A stretch of DNA of 64,000 nt from Thermoanaerobaculales bacterium (GCA_035358815.1 DAOPQC010000001.1:346561-410560), one strand, 5' to 3'. Positions 34,509-44,579 are shown, counted from the stretch's first letter. Numbers and translations: made by a program. Notes: a model not told the origin generated them from the letters alone.

Positions 34509-35588
34509 TCAGAAGCTGTAGCCCAGGGAGGTCCAGAACCGCCAGTCGGTGCTCTCGGAGTCCTGCGGCGGTCTGCTGTCGTAGTCGACGCTCAGATTGA
34601 GGCTGAAGTAGAAGTCCTTGATCAGCTCCCAGCGGAGGCTCGACCCGAGGTAGCCCCGGACGCGGCCCCACGACGTCAGGCTCGGGTAGAGCGAGAGGTC
34701 GATCGTGAAGTCAGTCTTCCGCGGCGAGAACTCGAAGAACTCGTAGTCGCCTGCGATCACCACCTCCAGGTTGTCCTGCGGCCCGGGTTCGGCCGCGTAC
34801 CACTCGCGTGTGGCGATGAGACCACCGACCACCGAGGACAGCGAGCGATTGGTCTGGAGGACGTACCTGCCGAGGCCGCCGCCGAGCGACGCGCGCAGGT
34901 CGAGGGCCTGCTCGGAGCTGGTCTGGAAGCGAGCGCTGCCGACCGAGAACCAGCGGTTCTTGCGGAACCGGCTGTACTGGAAGGTGAGGTCGTTGTACTG
35001 GGTGGTCGGGACATCCGACAGGCTGGTGATGCTCGACTCGAGGTCGAGCTCCGACAGGAACTTGGGGGTGCGGTAGCTGGAGTTGAAGCCGAGGGTGTAC
35101 GAGGCCTCGTCGCCGGCCTTCTTGGCATCGAGGCCGAGGTCGATCGACCCCTTGACGCGGTCGGTCCAGACCTCGTCGATGGCGGCGATGCGGACCACAT
35201 CAACGTGGGCGATGGTCTGCCTGGCCGACGGGCCGGCGACGGCAAGGGTGCGGGGCTCGCCGGCGTCGCTGAGGAGTCCGTAGAACCTCCTGCCCTCCCG
35301 GTCCTCGACCTGGAACGACTGCGGGCTGACGACCCGGGCAACCTTCTCCCACTCGATGTCGACCGTGCCCATGGCGTCGGTCTTGACCTGCAGGACGCTG
35401 CGCTCGAGGGTCTTGATCTCGCCGGTGACGCGATCGCCGTTGGCGAGCACCACGACGTCGACCTTGTCCCTGGCGGAGGCCGGGGCAACAAACGCGGTCA
35501 GCATCGCCCACGACGCGAACGCGTGCGCGACGACGGCAGCGGCGAAACGCGCGTGGCCGAGCACGGAACGCGAGCGCGTGCTCGCCAT
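34509..35588 (-). CDS. DUF481-family outer-membrane protein with N-terminal beta domain (359 aa)
   Basis: Signal peptide, then a small beta domain (VVVLANGDRVTGEIKTLER), then a long antiparallel-strand region ending in Phe (GYSF), the usual end of an outer-membrane barrel. The SYTLGFNSSYRT and FFEFSPRKTDFTIDL strands fit DUF481 (salt-induced outer-membrane protein type). The start is uncertain: ATG at 35588 is used, ATG at 35612 is possible; neither has a strong ribosome site. Confidence 0.72.
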   Translation of the reverse strand: MASTRSRSVLGHARFAAAVVAHAFASWAMLTAFVAPASARDKVDVVVLANGDRVTGEIKTLERSVLQVKTDAMGTVDIEWEKVARVVSPQSFQVEDREGRRFYGLLSDAGEPRTLAVAGPSARQTIAHVDVVRIAAIDEVWTDRVKGSIDLGLDAKKAGDEASYTLGFNSSYRTPKFLSELDLESSITSLSDVPTTQYNDLTFQYSRFRKNRWFSVGSARFQTSSEQALDLRASLGGGLGRYVLQTNRSLSSVVGGLIATREWYAAEPGPQDNLEVVIAGDYEFFEFSPRKTDFTIDLSLYPSLTSWGRVRGYLGSSLRWELIKDFYFSLNLSVDYDSRPPQDSESTDWRFWTSLGYSF

Positions 35589-35773
35589 CCCTGGGCGCGA
35601 AGCCGGTATCATTCGGTGGAAATCTAGCACAGGGGGTGCGACGAATCGGAGGTCGGGAAGCGGCGCCCCCCGGCAGCGGCGGCACGCAGGCGGGCGGAGG
35701 GGGGCCAGGCCGGAGAACGATGGCGGCGTCGGCGGGCTGCTATTCTGGCCGGTGCGTGCGCCGGGAGCACACC

Positions 35774-37207
35774 GTGAAGCGAACCAAGATCGTCGCCACG
35801 ATCGGTCCTGCGAGCTCGGACCCGTCGGTGGTGCGAGCGCTCATTGCCGCCGGGATGGACGTCGCGCGCCTCAACCTGTCGCACGGAGAGTGGGAGCACC
35901 ACAACTCGACGTTCGCCACCATTCGTGCGGAGGCCGAGCGCGCGGGCGCGGCGGTGGCGATCCTCGCCGATCTTGCGGGCCCGAAGATCAGGGTCGGCCA
36001 GATGGCCGGCGGTCGGGCCGAGCTGGTCGCAGGGTCCCGCCTCACGATCACGGCCGACGACGCGCCTGGGACCGCAGGCCGGATCTCGACCACGTACCAC
36101 TCGCTGGCCGGCGACGTCCGGCCCGGCGAACCGATCCTGCTCGACGACGGACTGCTCCGCCTCGAGGTCGAAGCGATTCATGGCCGGGAGGTCGTGGCCC
36201 GGGTGGTGGTTGGCGGCACGCTCAGGGACCGGAAGGGCATGAACCTCCCGGGGACGAAGCTGTCGACACCGGCGATGACCGACAAGGACCGGCGGGACCT
36301 CGAGCGGGCCCTCGGCCTGGGGGTCGACTATGTCGCCCTCTCCTTCGTGCGGCGGCCAGAGGACGTGCTTGCCGCGAAGCGGCTGGCCGGTGACGTGCCG
36401 GTGATCGCCAAGATCGAGAAGCCCGAGGCGATCGAGCATCGCGAGGCGATCGCGGACGCCGCCGACGGCCTGATGGTGGCACGCGGCGACCTCGGGGTCG
36501 AGGCCGGATTCGACAAGGTGCCGCTGATGCAAAAGCAGCTGATTCGCGATGCGGCGGCGCGCGGCAAGCCGGCGATCGTGGCGACCCAGATGTTGGAGTC
36601 GATGATCTCAAGCCCGGTGCCGACGCGGGCCGAGGTCTCCGACGTCGCCAACGCGGTCCTCGACGGCGCCGACGCGCTCATGCTGTCCGGCGAGACGGCA
36701 GTCGGCGCCCATCCCGTCGAGACGGTGCGGCGGATGGCCGGCATCATCGCCGAGGTCGAGTCGAGTGAGCTCTACCGTCTGCAGCCGGAGCCGGTCCGGA
36801 TCGACGAGTACAGCTTCGACAACGCGATTGCCCGAGCCGCGGCCAAGGCGGCGAGGGATCTGGGGCTGAAGGCCATCGCCGTCTTCACCGAGAGCGGTCA
36901 CAGCGCGGCAATGGTCAGCGCCTACCGCCCGGAGACGCGCATCCTGGGGATGTCGCGGAACGAGGCGTCGCTGCGGCGCATGGCCCTGCGCTGGGGGGTG
37001 ATGCCGGTCGCCGTGAGTCACTGGATCACCGACCTGCAGGAGGGCCTGCGGCTCGTGGAGCGGACCGTGTTGGAGCGCGGCATGGCCGGGGCCGGGGACG
37101 ACATCGCGGTGACCTTCGGCATGCTCGAGATCAGCGGTCCCGGGCGCACCAACGTGCTGACGCTGTGGCGGGTGCGCGGAGATGGCACGGACCAGGGCGG
37201 CCGGTGA
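35774..37207 (+). CDS. pyk: Pyruvate kinase (477 aa)
   Basis: Pyruvate kinase converts phosphoenolpyruvate and ADP to pyruvate and ATP, the last step of glycolysis. KRTKIVATIGPASSDP at the start, MDVARLNLSHG, the active-site stretch VIAKIEKPEAIEHREAI, and DGLMVARGDLGVE are all present, and length is normal. The GTG at 35774 is the standard start before KRTKI and has GGGAG upstream; an ATG at 35636 would add 46 low-complexity residues. No operon partner. Confidence 0.96.
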   Translation: MKRTKIVATIGPASSDPSVVRALIAAGMDVARLNLSHGEWEHHNSTFATIRAEAERAGAAVAILADLAGPKIRVGQMAGGRAELVAGSRLTITADDAPGTAGRISTTYHSLAGDVRPGEPILLDDGLLRLEVEAIHGREVVARVVVGGTLRDRKGMNLPGTKLSTPAMTDKDRRDLERALGLGVDYVALSFVRRPEDVLAAKRLAGDVPVIAKIEKPEAIEHREAIADAADGLMVARGDLGVEAGFDKVPLMQKQLIRDAAARGKPAIVATQMLESMISSPVPTRAEVSDVANAVLDGADALMLSGETAVGAHPVETVRRMAGIIAEVESSELYRLQPEPVRIDEYSFDNAIARAAAKAARDLGLKAIAVFTESGHSAAMVSAYRPETRILGMSRNEASLRRMALRWGVMPVAVSHWITDLQEGLRLVERTVLERGMAGAGDDIAVTFGMLEISGPGRTNVLTLWRVRGDGTDQGGR

Positions 37208-37357
37208 CGGTGCGCGACGGGGTGATTCCGCGCCGCGTATCTGCTAGCGTGCTGGCATGCGGCCGGTGCGTCGATCGCCGGCGGCGGCGACCGCGCGAGG
37301 CCCTGGGTCCGGCCGAACGGGGCCACCCCGAAGGACCTCGAGACTGACAAGGGGGTC

Positions 37358-38023
37358 GTGACCGTGAGCCTGAAGCCCTTCGCTCCGCTGCTCGTGATCG
37401 CCGGACTGTTCGGGGTTGCTCCGGCCGAGGCCCAGTTCGAGAAGGACTGGAAGGGATGGTACGGGCAGGCCGGGATGGGCTACCTGTTACCCCAAGGCGA
37501 CACTGGCGACGCCATCGACGAGGACCTCTGGTTCGCCGGCGGGGTCAGCTACTACCCGGAGCCGTGGCCGGTCGGGATCGCGCTCGAGCTCTCCTACAGC
37601 AACCACGACATCAAGGACGACGCCCTCGAGCCGATCCAGCCACCGGGCTCGAGGATCGACGGGGACGTCACGTTCTGGTCGCTGACGGCGAACGCCGTGT
37701 GGTCCCCCCGTCTCGGGAGCTCGGCCGGCTTCTACGCCGTGGCCGGCTTCGGCGCCTACCGGGTCGAGAACAGGCTCTCCGAGCCTGGTCACTACACGGG
37801 GACCGGTTGTGATCCGTGGTTGTGGTGGTGCGTCCCGGGCATCGTCGCCGGCGAGGTCGTCCCGGCCAGCGAGTCGACCACCGAGCTCGGTTTCAACCTC
37901 GGCATCGGTGTCGCCTTCGAGGTCGGCCAGAGCTCCGAGGTCTACCTCGAGGTGCGCTACCACAGCGTCGACACGCCGGAGACCACCGAGCTGCTGCCGC
38001 TGGTGATCGGCTACCGCTGGTAG
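37358..38023 (+). CDS. Small outer-membrane beta-barrel protein (221 aa)
   Basis: Signal peptide ending AEAQ at about 26. The rest shows strands alternating aromatic and polar residues (WYGQAGMGYLLP, WFAGGVSYYPE, GFYAVAGFGAYRV, VYLEVRYHS) and ends YRW, typical of an eight-stranded OmpA/OmpW-like barrel. A CDPWLWWC loop may form a disulfide. No substrate can be inferred. GTG start at 37358 with a GGGGG-rich site. Confidence 0.7.
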   Translation: MTVSLKPFAPLLVIAGLFGVAPAEAQFEKDWKGWYGQAGMGYLLPQGDTGDAIDEDLWFAGGVSYYPEPWPVGIALELSYSNHDIKDDALEPIQPPGSRIDGDVTFWSLTANAVWSPRLGSSAGFYAVAGFGAYRVENRLSEPGHYTGTGCDPWLWWCVPGIVAGEVVPASESTTELGFNLGIGVAFEVGQSSEVYLEVRYHSVDTPETTELLPLVIGYRW

Positions 38024-38069
38024 AGCGCGGCCCGGGGGCGTGCGGCGGTCCACAGCGGCGGCCGCCCCC

Positions 38070-40571
38070 TCAGCCCTTCCGGTCGTCGCTTTCGGCCGTG
38101 GCCAGGCCGGTCCCTTCCGGGAACCCGCTCCTGAAGTGCAGGTCGACCTGGGGGAAGGGCATCTCGATGTCGGCCTGCTTGAGGGCTTTGTAGACTGCCA
38201 CCCGCAGCTCGCTGCCGACCCGCAGGAAGTCGCGGGTGGCCCACACCCGCAGCTCGAAGTCGAGCGAGCTCGGGCCGATGCGCACGAACATCGCGAACGG
38301 GCTGGGATCGTGGAGGACGTCCGGGTGCCGCTCGGCGATCCCGAGCAGCAGCTCGAGGACGCGCTCCGGGTCGGTGCCGTAGGCCACCCCGACCTGGACG
38401 TCGATCCGCCGCACCTCGTCCTGCAGGGTCCAGTTGACGAGCTCGGACGAGATCAGGGTCGCGTTCGGCACGATCACGTCCGCCCCCTGCCAGGTCTCGA
38501 CCACGCTCGCCCGCATGCCGATCTTCCGGATCACGCCCGAGGTCGTCCCGAGGTCGATCCGGTCGCCCTCCTTGATCGGCCGTTCGAAGAGCAGGATCAG
38601 CCCCGAGACGAAGTTGTTGACCACGTTCTGAAGGCCGAAGCCGATGCCGACCGACAGCGCGCCGGCGATGATCGCGATCTTGCCGAGATCGAGGCCGAGC
38701 ATGCCGACCACGACGAAGAAGCCGACCAGCAGGATGAGGTAGTGGGTGATCTTGGAGATCGTGTTGGGAACGCCGCGCGGCAGGTCGACCCTCGACATGA
38801 CGTCGGTCTCGAGGACGAAGCGGACGAGCTTGGAGACCTTGAAGATCACCCACACCGCGACAACGACCGACACGATGCTCAGCGGTGAGAAGCTGAGGTT
38901 GCCGAGCGGAATCTTGAACTTGAAGAGCTTCGCGACGAACGCCGTCACCGGTTCGAGAATCCGGAACCCGGCGAGGGTGTACAGCGCCCACAGCACGATC
39001 GCGGCGAAGCGAATCAGCTTGCCGGTCACCGCGCGGATGTTGGCGGCGTTGCTGCGCACCATGTTGAGGCGTTGGGCAGCCCCGGTTCGGAGAAGGACTG
39101 CCTCGGCGCCTCGCACAACGACCGCGCCCACCCACAGCAGCAGGGCGGTGAATACGCTGTTCAGCAGCCCGTCGGTGAGGGTATCGGCCAGGAAGACGGT
39201 GCCGAGAACGTTGCCGATGACGGCGACGACCATCAGCCCCGCGCCGAGCTTGCAGGCGAGGACGATGCTCCGGGACCAGTGCGGGTGCTGCGGGTCCTTG
39301 GCTTCGCCGAGCCGGCGCGCGAGCCACAGCAGCGAGCCCATGGTGACGGCGCTGAGGCCGAGCAGCACGACGCGGTACAGGGGCAGGCTCTCCGGCACCA
39401 CGCCCAGCGTGTGCTGGAGGATGAAGAGGACGATGATGAGGTAGATCGCCGGGCCGAGACGCTTGCTGAGCATCCTCGGCAGCAGGCGGAGCAGGGCGAG
39501 GAGCGCCAGGATCTCGAGCAGCTTGCGCCATGCCTCGGGCGCCGTCGGGTGCACCCAGCCGTCGACCAGGGCGGCCAGCAGCACTGCGGCTGCCACCGGC
39601 CGGCTCAGCAGGCGGGCCGCCGCTTGCAGCGAATCATCGTCGACGGAGCGACGGGCCGCCCGCCTCGACAATGCGGCGAGGATCCCGATCCCGACCAGGA
39701 ACAGCGCCACGTGGAGCACGACGCGGGCCGGCTCCTCGTCGAAGTAGAACTGGATCGAGGCGAAGATGTCGGCCCAGCGGTCGCGAACCCGCTCGGCGAG
39801 CCTCGCGGCACCGCGCTCGGGGGAGATGGAGACCGTCCAGAGCGGCGCCTGCTCGGGAAGCAGGGCGTTGCGGCGTTGCTCCTTGATCGCGTCGCGAAGC
39901 GGGATCTGGGCATCGCTGATGTCGAGCTTGAGGCCGGTGATCTCGGTCTGCAGGGTGAGCACGGCGTCGCGTCGCCGTGAGACCACGGCCTTCGCGTCGG
40001 CGGCGGCGGCGACGGCGGCGTTGACGGCGCTGCGCAGCGCCGGCGGCAGGTCCTGCTCGGTTGCGCTGTCCCGGGTCAGCGCCCACAGCTCGCTGATCTG
40101 CCGGATGCGTGCGAGGTCAACCTCGAGCGCGGCCGCCCTGGTCTGGAGAGTGCTGAGCCAGCCGTCGAGGGTCGCCTCCTCCCGGAGCCAGCGCCGTGAC
40201 AGGTCATCGAGCTGCGACCGCGACGCGCCGTGTGCGGTCAGCTGCTCGGTCGTCGTGGCCAGCGCCCTGACCTTCCCCCGCTGGTCTTCGAACGCCGCCT
40301 CGATCCTGGCCACGTTGTCGCGTGGCGCGGCTGCCATCACCAGCTGCCGGAGCTCGACAGCGGTCTGCTCGGCGCGCAGCGGGATCTCTGCCGCCGGGAA
40401 CGGCGTCGGCGCCGGCGTCGGTGTCGGCGCGGCGAGCGCGGCCTCCTGGGCGTACGAAGCCCGGCTCCACGAGCCGGCAAGCAGCGCCAGCAGGACGCAG
40501 GCCGCCGCGGCGGCGACCCGCGCGTGGCTGGCCCGACGGTACGGGCGGGGTGTGATTGCGCGAGCGCTCAT
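38070..40571 (-). CDS. MscS/MscK-type mechanosensitive channel (833 aa)
   Basis: An export-like N-terminus is followed by a periplasmic coiled-coil region (about 60-330), several transmembrane helices, then the MscS core: the pore helix IAGALSVGIGFGLQNVVNNF, the beta domain GDRIDLGTTSGVIRKIGMRA and the C-terminal DVQVGVAYGTDPERVLELL. These channels release solutes on hypo-osmotic shock. Its ATG overlaps the nhaA stop by 4 bases (40568-40571), so the antiporter and the channel are co-expressed, which suggests a shared role in ionic or osmotic balance. Confidence 0.9.
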   Translation of the reverse strand: MSARAITPRPYRRASHARVAAAAACVLLALLAGSWSRASYAQEAALAAPTPTPAPTPFPAAEIPLRAEQTAVELRQLVMAAAPRDNVARIEAAFEDQRGKVRALATTTEQLTAHGASRSQLDDLSRRWLREEATLDGWLSTLQTRAAALEVDLARIRQISELWALTRDSATEQDLPPALRSAVNAAVAAAADAKAVVSRRRDAVLTLQTEITGLKLDISDAQIPLRDAIKEQRRNALLPEQAPLWTVSISPERGAARLAERVRDRWADIFASIQFYFDEEPARVVLHVALFLVGIGILAALSRRAARRSVDDDSLQAAARLLSRPVAAAVLLAALVDGWVHPTAPEAWRKLLEILALLALLRLLPRMLSKRLGPAIYLIIVLFILQHTLGVVPESLPLYRVVLLGLSAVTMGSLLWLARRLGEAKDPQHPHWSRSIVLACKLGAGLMVVAVIGNVLGTVFLADTLTDGLLNSVFTALLLWVGAVVVRGAEAVLLRTGAAQRLNMVRSNAANIRAVTGKLIRFAAIVLWALYTLAGFRILEPVTAFVAKLFKFKIPLGNLSFSPLSIVSVVVAVWVIFKVSKLVRFVLETDVMSRVDLPRGVPNTISKITHYLILLVGFFVVVGMLGLDLGKIAIIAGALSVGIGFGLQNVVNNFVSGLILLFERPIKEGDRIDLGTTSGVIRKIGMRASVVETWQGADVIVPNATLISSELVNWTLQDEVRRIDVQVGVAYGTDPERVLELLLGIAERHPDVLHDPSPFAMFVRIGPSSLDFELRVWATRDFLRVGSELRVAVYKALKQADIEMPFPQVDLHFRSGFPEGTGLATAESDDRKG

Positions 40572-41902
40572 CGCGTCCGCTCCTTGCTGGGAAGGGTGAG
40601 GCCGAGGATCGTGGAACCGATGATCCCGGACACCAGTGACGCCGCGAGGATGCCGATCTTGGCCTCGGCGACCAGCGCCTCATCCGGAAACGCCAGACCG
40701 GTGATGAACAGCGACATCGTGAAGCCGATGCCGGCCAGGCAGCCAGCGCCGAGAATGTGGCGCCAGGCGACCCCATCCGGGAGCGAGGCTCCTGTCAGGC
40801 GCACCGCGAGGCGGCTCAATCCATAGATGCCGGCCGGCTTGCCGATCACGAGCCCGACGACGATTCCGAGGCTGATCGGGTTGGCGAGGGCTTCCAAGAG
40901 GTGACTGTCGATGCGGACTCCCGCATTGGCCAGGGCGAACAACGGAAGGATGAACCAGACCTGCACCGGGTGGAGGGCGTGCTCGAGCCGCAGGCCGGCC
41001 GGCAGCATGTCCTCTGCACACCTGTGGAGCGAGTCGATGGCGTCGAACTGGCGCTCGTCGTCGATCATGCTCTCTCTGGTCAGCGGCACCGACTCCAGCT
41101 CCTCCAGCCGCTCGCGCGCCGCCGCGAGGAAGCGCTCGGGCTCGATCCTCGAGCGAACCGGAATGACCATGGCGACCAGGATGCCGGCCACCGTGGCGTG
41201 AACTCCGGAGGCGAAGATCCCGAACCACACGCCGACCATCAGCGGGAGCAGGACATCGAGGCGGCGGATCCGCGCCCGGATGGCGAGCACCAGGAGGGCG
41301 AGAAACACCGCCGCGACGATGAGACCCCAGGACCGCAGCGACGCGGTGTAGAACACCGCGATCACCAGCACCGCCCCGAGGTCGTCTGCGATCGCGAGGG
41401 CCGTCAGGAAGACCTTGAGCGCGACCGGGACTCGTGAGCCGAAGAGCGCCAGCACGCCGAGCGCGAACGCGATGTCGGTGGCCATCGGAATGCCCCAACC
41501 AGCCGAACCCTCGCCACTGCTGTTGAGAGTGGCGTAGAGGATCGCCGGGGCGAGCATGCCGCCGGCGGCCGCAGCGACCGGAAGCGCGGCGCGCCGCAGC
41601 GACGACAGCTGGCCGACGATCAGCTCGCGCTTGATCTCGAGGCCGACCACGAAGAAGAAGATCACCATCAAACCGTCGTTGATCCAGTGGTGGACGGTGA
41701 GCTTGAACGTCGTGTCGCCCCAGGACACGCCGACCTTGATGTGGAGGAGATGGTCGTACGCGGGCGCAAGCGGCGAGTTGGCCAGGAGCAGGGCGATGAC
41801 GGTGCACGCGAGGAGCAGGGCGCTGCCGGCGACCTCCGAGTTGACGAACCACTCGAAGGTCCCTCGAAACACCCGCGGAATCGCCGGCTTCTCAAGCCCC
41901 AA
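40568..41902 (-). CDS. nhaA: Na+/H+ antiporter NhaA (444 aa)
   Basis: NhaA exports Na+ in exchange for protons across the inner membrane. The diagnostic MATDIAFALGVL (D143) and IADDLGAVLVI (D173, D174) carry the ion-binding aspartates. VVGLEIKRELIVGQ and the C-terminal GAGCLAGIGFTMSLFI are conserved. The start appears to be TTG at 41902 with AAGGGGG upstream. First gene of a two-gene unit with the MscS-type channel. Confidence 0.94.
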   Translation of the reverse strand: MGLEKPAIPRVFRGTFEWFVNSEVAGSALLLACTVIALLLANSPLAPAYDHLLHIKVGVSWGDTTFKLTVHHWINDGLMVIFFFVVGLEIKRELIVGQLSSLRRAALPVAAAAGGMLAPAILYATLNSSGEGSAGWGIPMATDIAFALGVLALFGSRVPVALKVFLTALAIADDLGAVLVIAVFYTASLRSWGLIVAAVFLALLVLAIRARIRRLDVLLPLMVGVWFGIFASGVHATVAGILVAMVIPVRSRIEPERFLAAARERLEELESVPLTRESMIDDERQFDAIDSLHRCAEDMLPAGLRLEHALHPVQVWFILPLFALANAGVRIDSHLLEALANPISLGIVVGLVIGKPAGIYGLSRLAVRLTGASLPDGVAWRHILGAGCLAGIGFTMSLFITGLAFPDEALVAEAKIGILAASLVSGIIGSTILGLTLPSKERTR

Positions 41903-42010
41903 GGCTGGCCCCCTTCGCTGGGATGGTCCGCGCGCACGCCGCCGCGCCCGCGATGCCGGGTCGACTCGAATGCGCCGTCATGATAGACCAACCGGCGACG
42001 GCCGTTGGTC

Positions 42011-42038
42011 AAAAAGCCCGGGGCCGATGGCCCCGGGC
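42011..42038 (-). terminator. Rho-independent terminator of the TonB-receptor gene
   Basis: On the minus strand a perfect 10-bp GC stem (42016-42025 with 42029-42038) with a 3-base loop is followed by TTTTT (complement of 42011-42015), 27 bp after the stop codon. Confidence 0.92.
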
Positions 42039-42064
42039 GCGAGCTCAGCGTCGAGCGGAAGGCG

Positions 42065-44242
42065 TCAGAAGCGGTAGCGCGCCGACACCCGGAGGTTCTG
42101 TCCCGGCTCCGGCCGGTTGTTGAAGGGCTCGCTGTAGAGCTTGTCGGTGGGGTTCTCGACGGCGGCGAGGAGGCCGAGGCCGAACCGGAAGTCGTAGCCG
42201 CCGCTCACGCCGTAGACGGTGAAGCCCGGGTAGCCGGTCTCGAAGAACGGGTCATCGGGCGGCAGCTCGTCCTCGCGGTCGACGATGCGCGCGCTCGCCT
42301 CGGCCCACCAGCTCGCGCGCTGGTAGCGGAGCCCGACCACGATCTTCTGGGGAGGGATCGTGGGCAGCGGCTCGTCGGTGATCTGGTTGGTGCCCTCGAG
42401 GTAGGCGTAGTTGAGGAAGGCGCTCCAGTGGGCCGCGAACAGCGTCTCGAGATCGAACTCGATGCCCCAGATCTCCGCCTGCTCGATGTTGGCGAAACGG
42501 GCCAGGTCCTGGCCGGTGTTGGGGTCCTGGCCGATGAACTCGAAGGAGATGAAGTCCGTGATGTCGTTGTAGAACACGGTGAATCCGCCGAAGTAGCGGT
42601 CGTAGCGGACCTTGAAGCCGGCCTCGTAGTTGAGCGACCGCTCCGACTCGAGGTCCGGGTTCTGGACGATGTAGGTGTTGGGCAGGGTCGAGATCCCCTG
42701 GAACGAGCGCTCCTGCAGGTTCGGCGAGCGGAAGCCGCGGGCCACCAGCGCGGTCAGATCGACGTTGGGAGTGACCGCGAAGTTGACGCCCAGGTTGCCG
42801 GAGATGTCCGAGTCGGTGACGTCGAAGGGCTCGCCCCGGTAGTCGGGGTCGTTCTCGCTCTTGAAGGCGAAGGTGTCGCCGCGCAGCCCGGCGTGGATGG
42901 TGAGCCGGTCGCCGGCCCGGATCTTGTCCTGGAGGTAGGCGCCAAGCCCGGTCTGGTGGCTCTCCGGCACCGCCACCTCGGTGGTCGGGTCCATGCAGTA
43001 CGGTCCGTAGCAGATCTGCGACAGGGCCTCGTCGTCGACCGCGTCACGGTAGAAGTCGAGGCCGAAGGTGAGGCGGTGGCGCGAGAGGTCCGCAACGCCC
43101 TGCGCGTTGAAGCCGAGGCTGTCGACGACCGACTCGGTGAAGGTCTCGGACGAGAAGCCCGGCACGATGATGTCGCGGACGCTCTCCTTGTCCACCTTCT
43201 GGTAGTAGGTGCTGAGCGCGACGTCGGAGAGCCCCCACAGCGGGCCCGAGTTCCAGGCCAGGCCGAGCTTGTCGCGGTCGAAGTTCGGAAACAGGATGTT
43301 GACGCCGCTGGTCTCGGGATCGAAGCCGGGAAACCCGATGTCGTTGGTGCGGACCGACTCCGCGTTGACCCTGAAGATCCCCTGGTCGCCGGTCAGGAAG
43401 CGCAGGCTGCCGTCGAAGCTGGTCTGGTCCATGCCGCTGTTGGGCACCGAGTCGTCCTCGCGCGTGTAGTCGACGTAGCGCGAGTCCGTGTGGGCGCCGT
43501 CGGCCGCGGTGTAGTCGCCGGCCTCCTGGTAGCTGGCCCCGACCTGGAAGGCGAAGCCCTTGCCCGAGCCGGACACGTACGCCGCCGCCTGCTGCGCGTC
43601 CGCGGCCGTTCCGTAGCCGTAGCTCACGTCACCGTTGACCTCGAACTCGGCGGCGCCGAGGTCCGGCGCGCGGGTGATGATGTTGATGACGCCGCCGATA
43701 GCGTCCGATCCGTACTGCACGGAGGCCGGTCCGCGCAGCACCTCGATCCGCTCGACCTCCGACAGGTTCACGAGGCCGGGCTGGATGCCGGCAAATGAGG
43801 TCGACTCGCGGCCGTTGTTGAGCCGCTGCCCGTCGACCAGGACCAGCACGCGGTTGGACGACAGGCCGCGGATCACGGGCAGGCCGCGGAACGGCCCCTC
43901 GCCGTCGATCTCCACGCCCGGGATCTCCTTGAACAGGTCCGCGATCTTCTCGGGCTGTGCCTGCTCGATCATCTTCCGGTCGATGACGGTGATCGGCGCC
44001 GGGATGTCGGCCGACGCCTCCTCCTGCCGTGAGGCGGTGACGACGATCCGGTCCTTGAAGACCCGTGCGCCGCCCTCCTCCACCACCTCGGCCGCCTCGG
44101 CCTCGGAGGGAGGCTCCTGAACCACCTCACTCGGGTCCGCCCCAACTGCAGGCTGCTGCTCCGCCTGCTGCTGTGCGGCCGCCGTCGAGGCCAGCGCCAG
44201 CGCCAGCGCGACCACCCACGTGATCCTTCCGAGTGAGCTCAT
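42065..44242 (-). CDS. TonB-dependent outer-membrane receptor (725 aa)
   Basis: Signal peptide (1-23), a Pro/Glu-rich linker, a TonB-box-like DRIVVTASRQEE, then a plug domain (PITVIDRKMI, VLVLVDGQRLNN, VERIEVLRGPASVQYGSDAIGG) and a 22-strand barrel ending in YRF. The strongly conserved plug motifs make this a TonB-dependent transporter for a siderophore, cobalamin, heme or similar ligand; the ligand is not clear and no neighbouring uptake genes help. ATG at 44242 with AGGAGAGG upstream and a TATAGT -10-like element about 45 bp before the start. Confidence 0.92.
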   Translation of the reverse strand: MSSLGRITWVVALALALASTAAAQQQAEQQPAVGADPSEVVQEPPSEAEAAEVVEEGGARVFKDRIVVTASRQEEASADIPAPITVIDRKMIEQAQPEKIADLFKEIPGVEIDGEGPFRGLPVIRGLSSNRVLVLVDGQRLNNGRESTSFAGIQPGLVNLSEVERIEVLRGPASVQYGSDAIGGVINIITRAPDLGAAEFEVNGDVSYGYGTAADAQQAAAYVSGSGKGFAFQVGASYQEAGDYTAADGAHTDSRYVDYTREDDSVPNSGMDQTSFDGSLRFLTGDQGIFRVNAESVRTNDIGFPGFDPETSGVNILFPNFDRDKLGLAWNSGPLWGLSDVALSTYYQKVDKESVRDIIVPGFSSETFTESVVDSLGFNAQGVADLSRHRLTFGLDFYRDAVDDEALSQICYGPYCMDPTTEVAVPESHQTGLGAYLQDKIRAGDRLTIHAGLRGDTFAFKSENDPDYRGEPFDVTDSDISGNLGVNFAVTPNVDLTALVARGFRSPNLQERSFQGISTLPNTYIVQNPDLESERSLNYEAGFKVRYDRYFGGFTVFYNDITDFISFEFIGQDPNTGQDLARFANIEQAEIWGIEFDLETLFAAHWSAFLNYAYLEGTNQITDEPLPTIPPQKIVVGLRYQRASWWAEASARIVDREDELPPDDPFFETGYPGFTVYGVSGGYDFRFGLGLLAAVENPTDKLYSEPFNNRPEPGQNLRVSARYRF

Positions 44243-44446
44243 GGTTCCTCTCCTTGAGCCGCAGCGCGGGTCTTCTGCGCTGCAGGGTCCGCACTATAGG
44301 CACGGAGCGGTCGCGGTTTTGCGGTGCGCGGAGAAGTTTGACGCCCGTGTGACAGTCCGCGCCGGCGGCGTCACGAGAGACGCGCGCCCGGCGCTTTCCA
44401 CCCCTCGTCCACACCCCGGGCGCGAGGGTGAAGGTGTCGGGGGCGG

Positions 44447-44513
44447 TGGCGGGAACGGGAATCCGGCTTCGCCTTCGGCTCCGCCGTGACAAGCGAGAAC
44501 GGGGGCGGGAACC
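44447..44513. repeat. Weak GGRVRC hexamer repeat (locus 6)
   Basis: Short GGGAAC-type units at 44449-44461 and GAGAAC/GGGGGC/GGGAAC at 44494-44513. Much shorter than the other loci and less certain. The rest of the 44243-44626 gap holds the TonB-receptor leader and the hairpin at 44558. Confidence 0.45.
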
Positions 44514-44557
44514 CGGGCTGAAATGGGGTAGCGGGGAGTCCGCGATCAGATAGCGAA

Positions 44558-44579
44558 CGGCGCGCCCGAAGGCGCGCCG
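44558..44579 (-). terminator. UUCG-loop hairpin after the PspC operon
   Basis: On the minus strand a perfect 9-bp stem (44558-44566 with 44571-44579) is closed by a c(UUCG)g tetraloop, an unusually stable hairpin, 48 bp after the last gene of the operon. Only a short T run follows, so it may end transcription or protect the 3' end. Confidence 0.6.
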
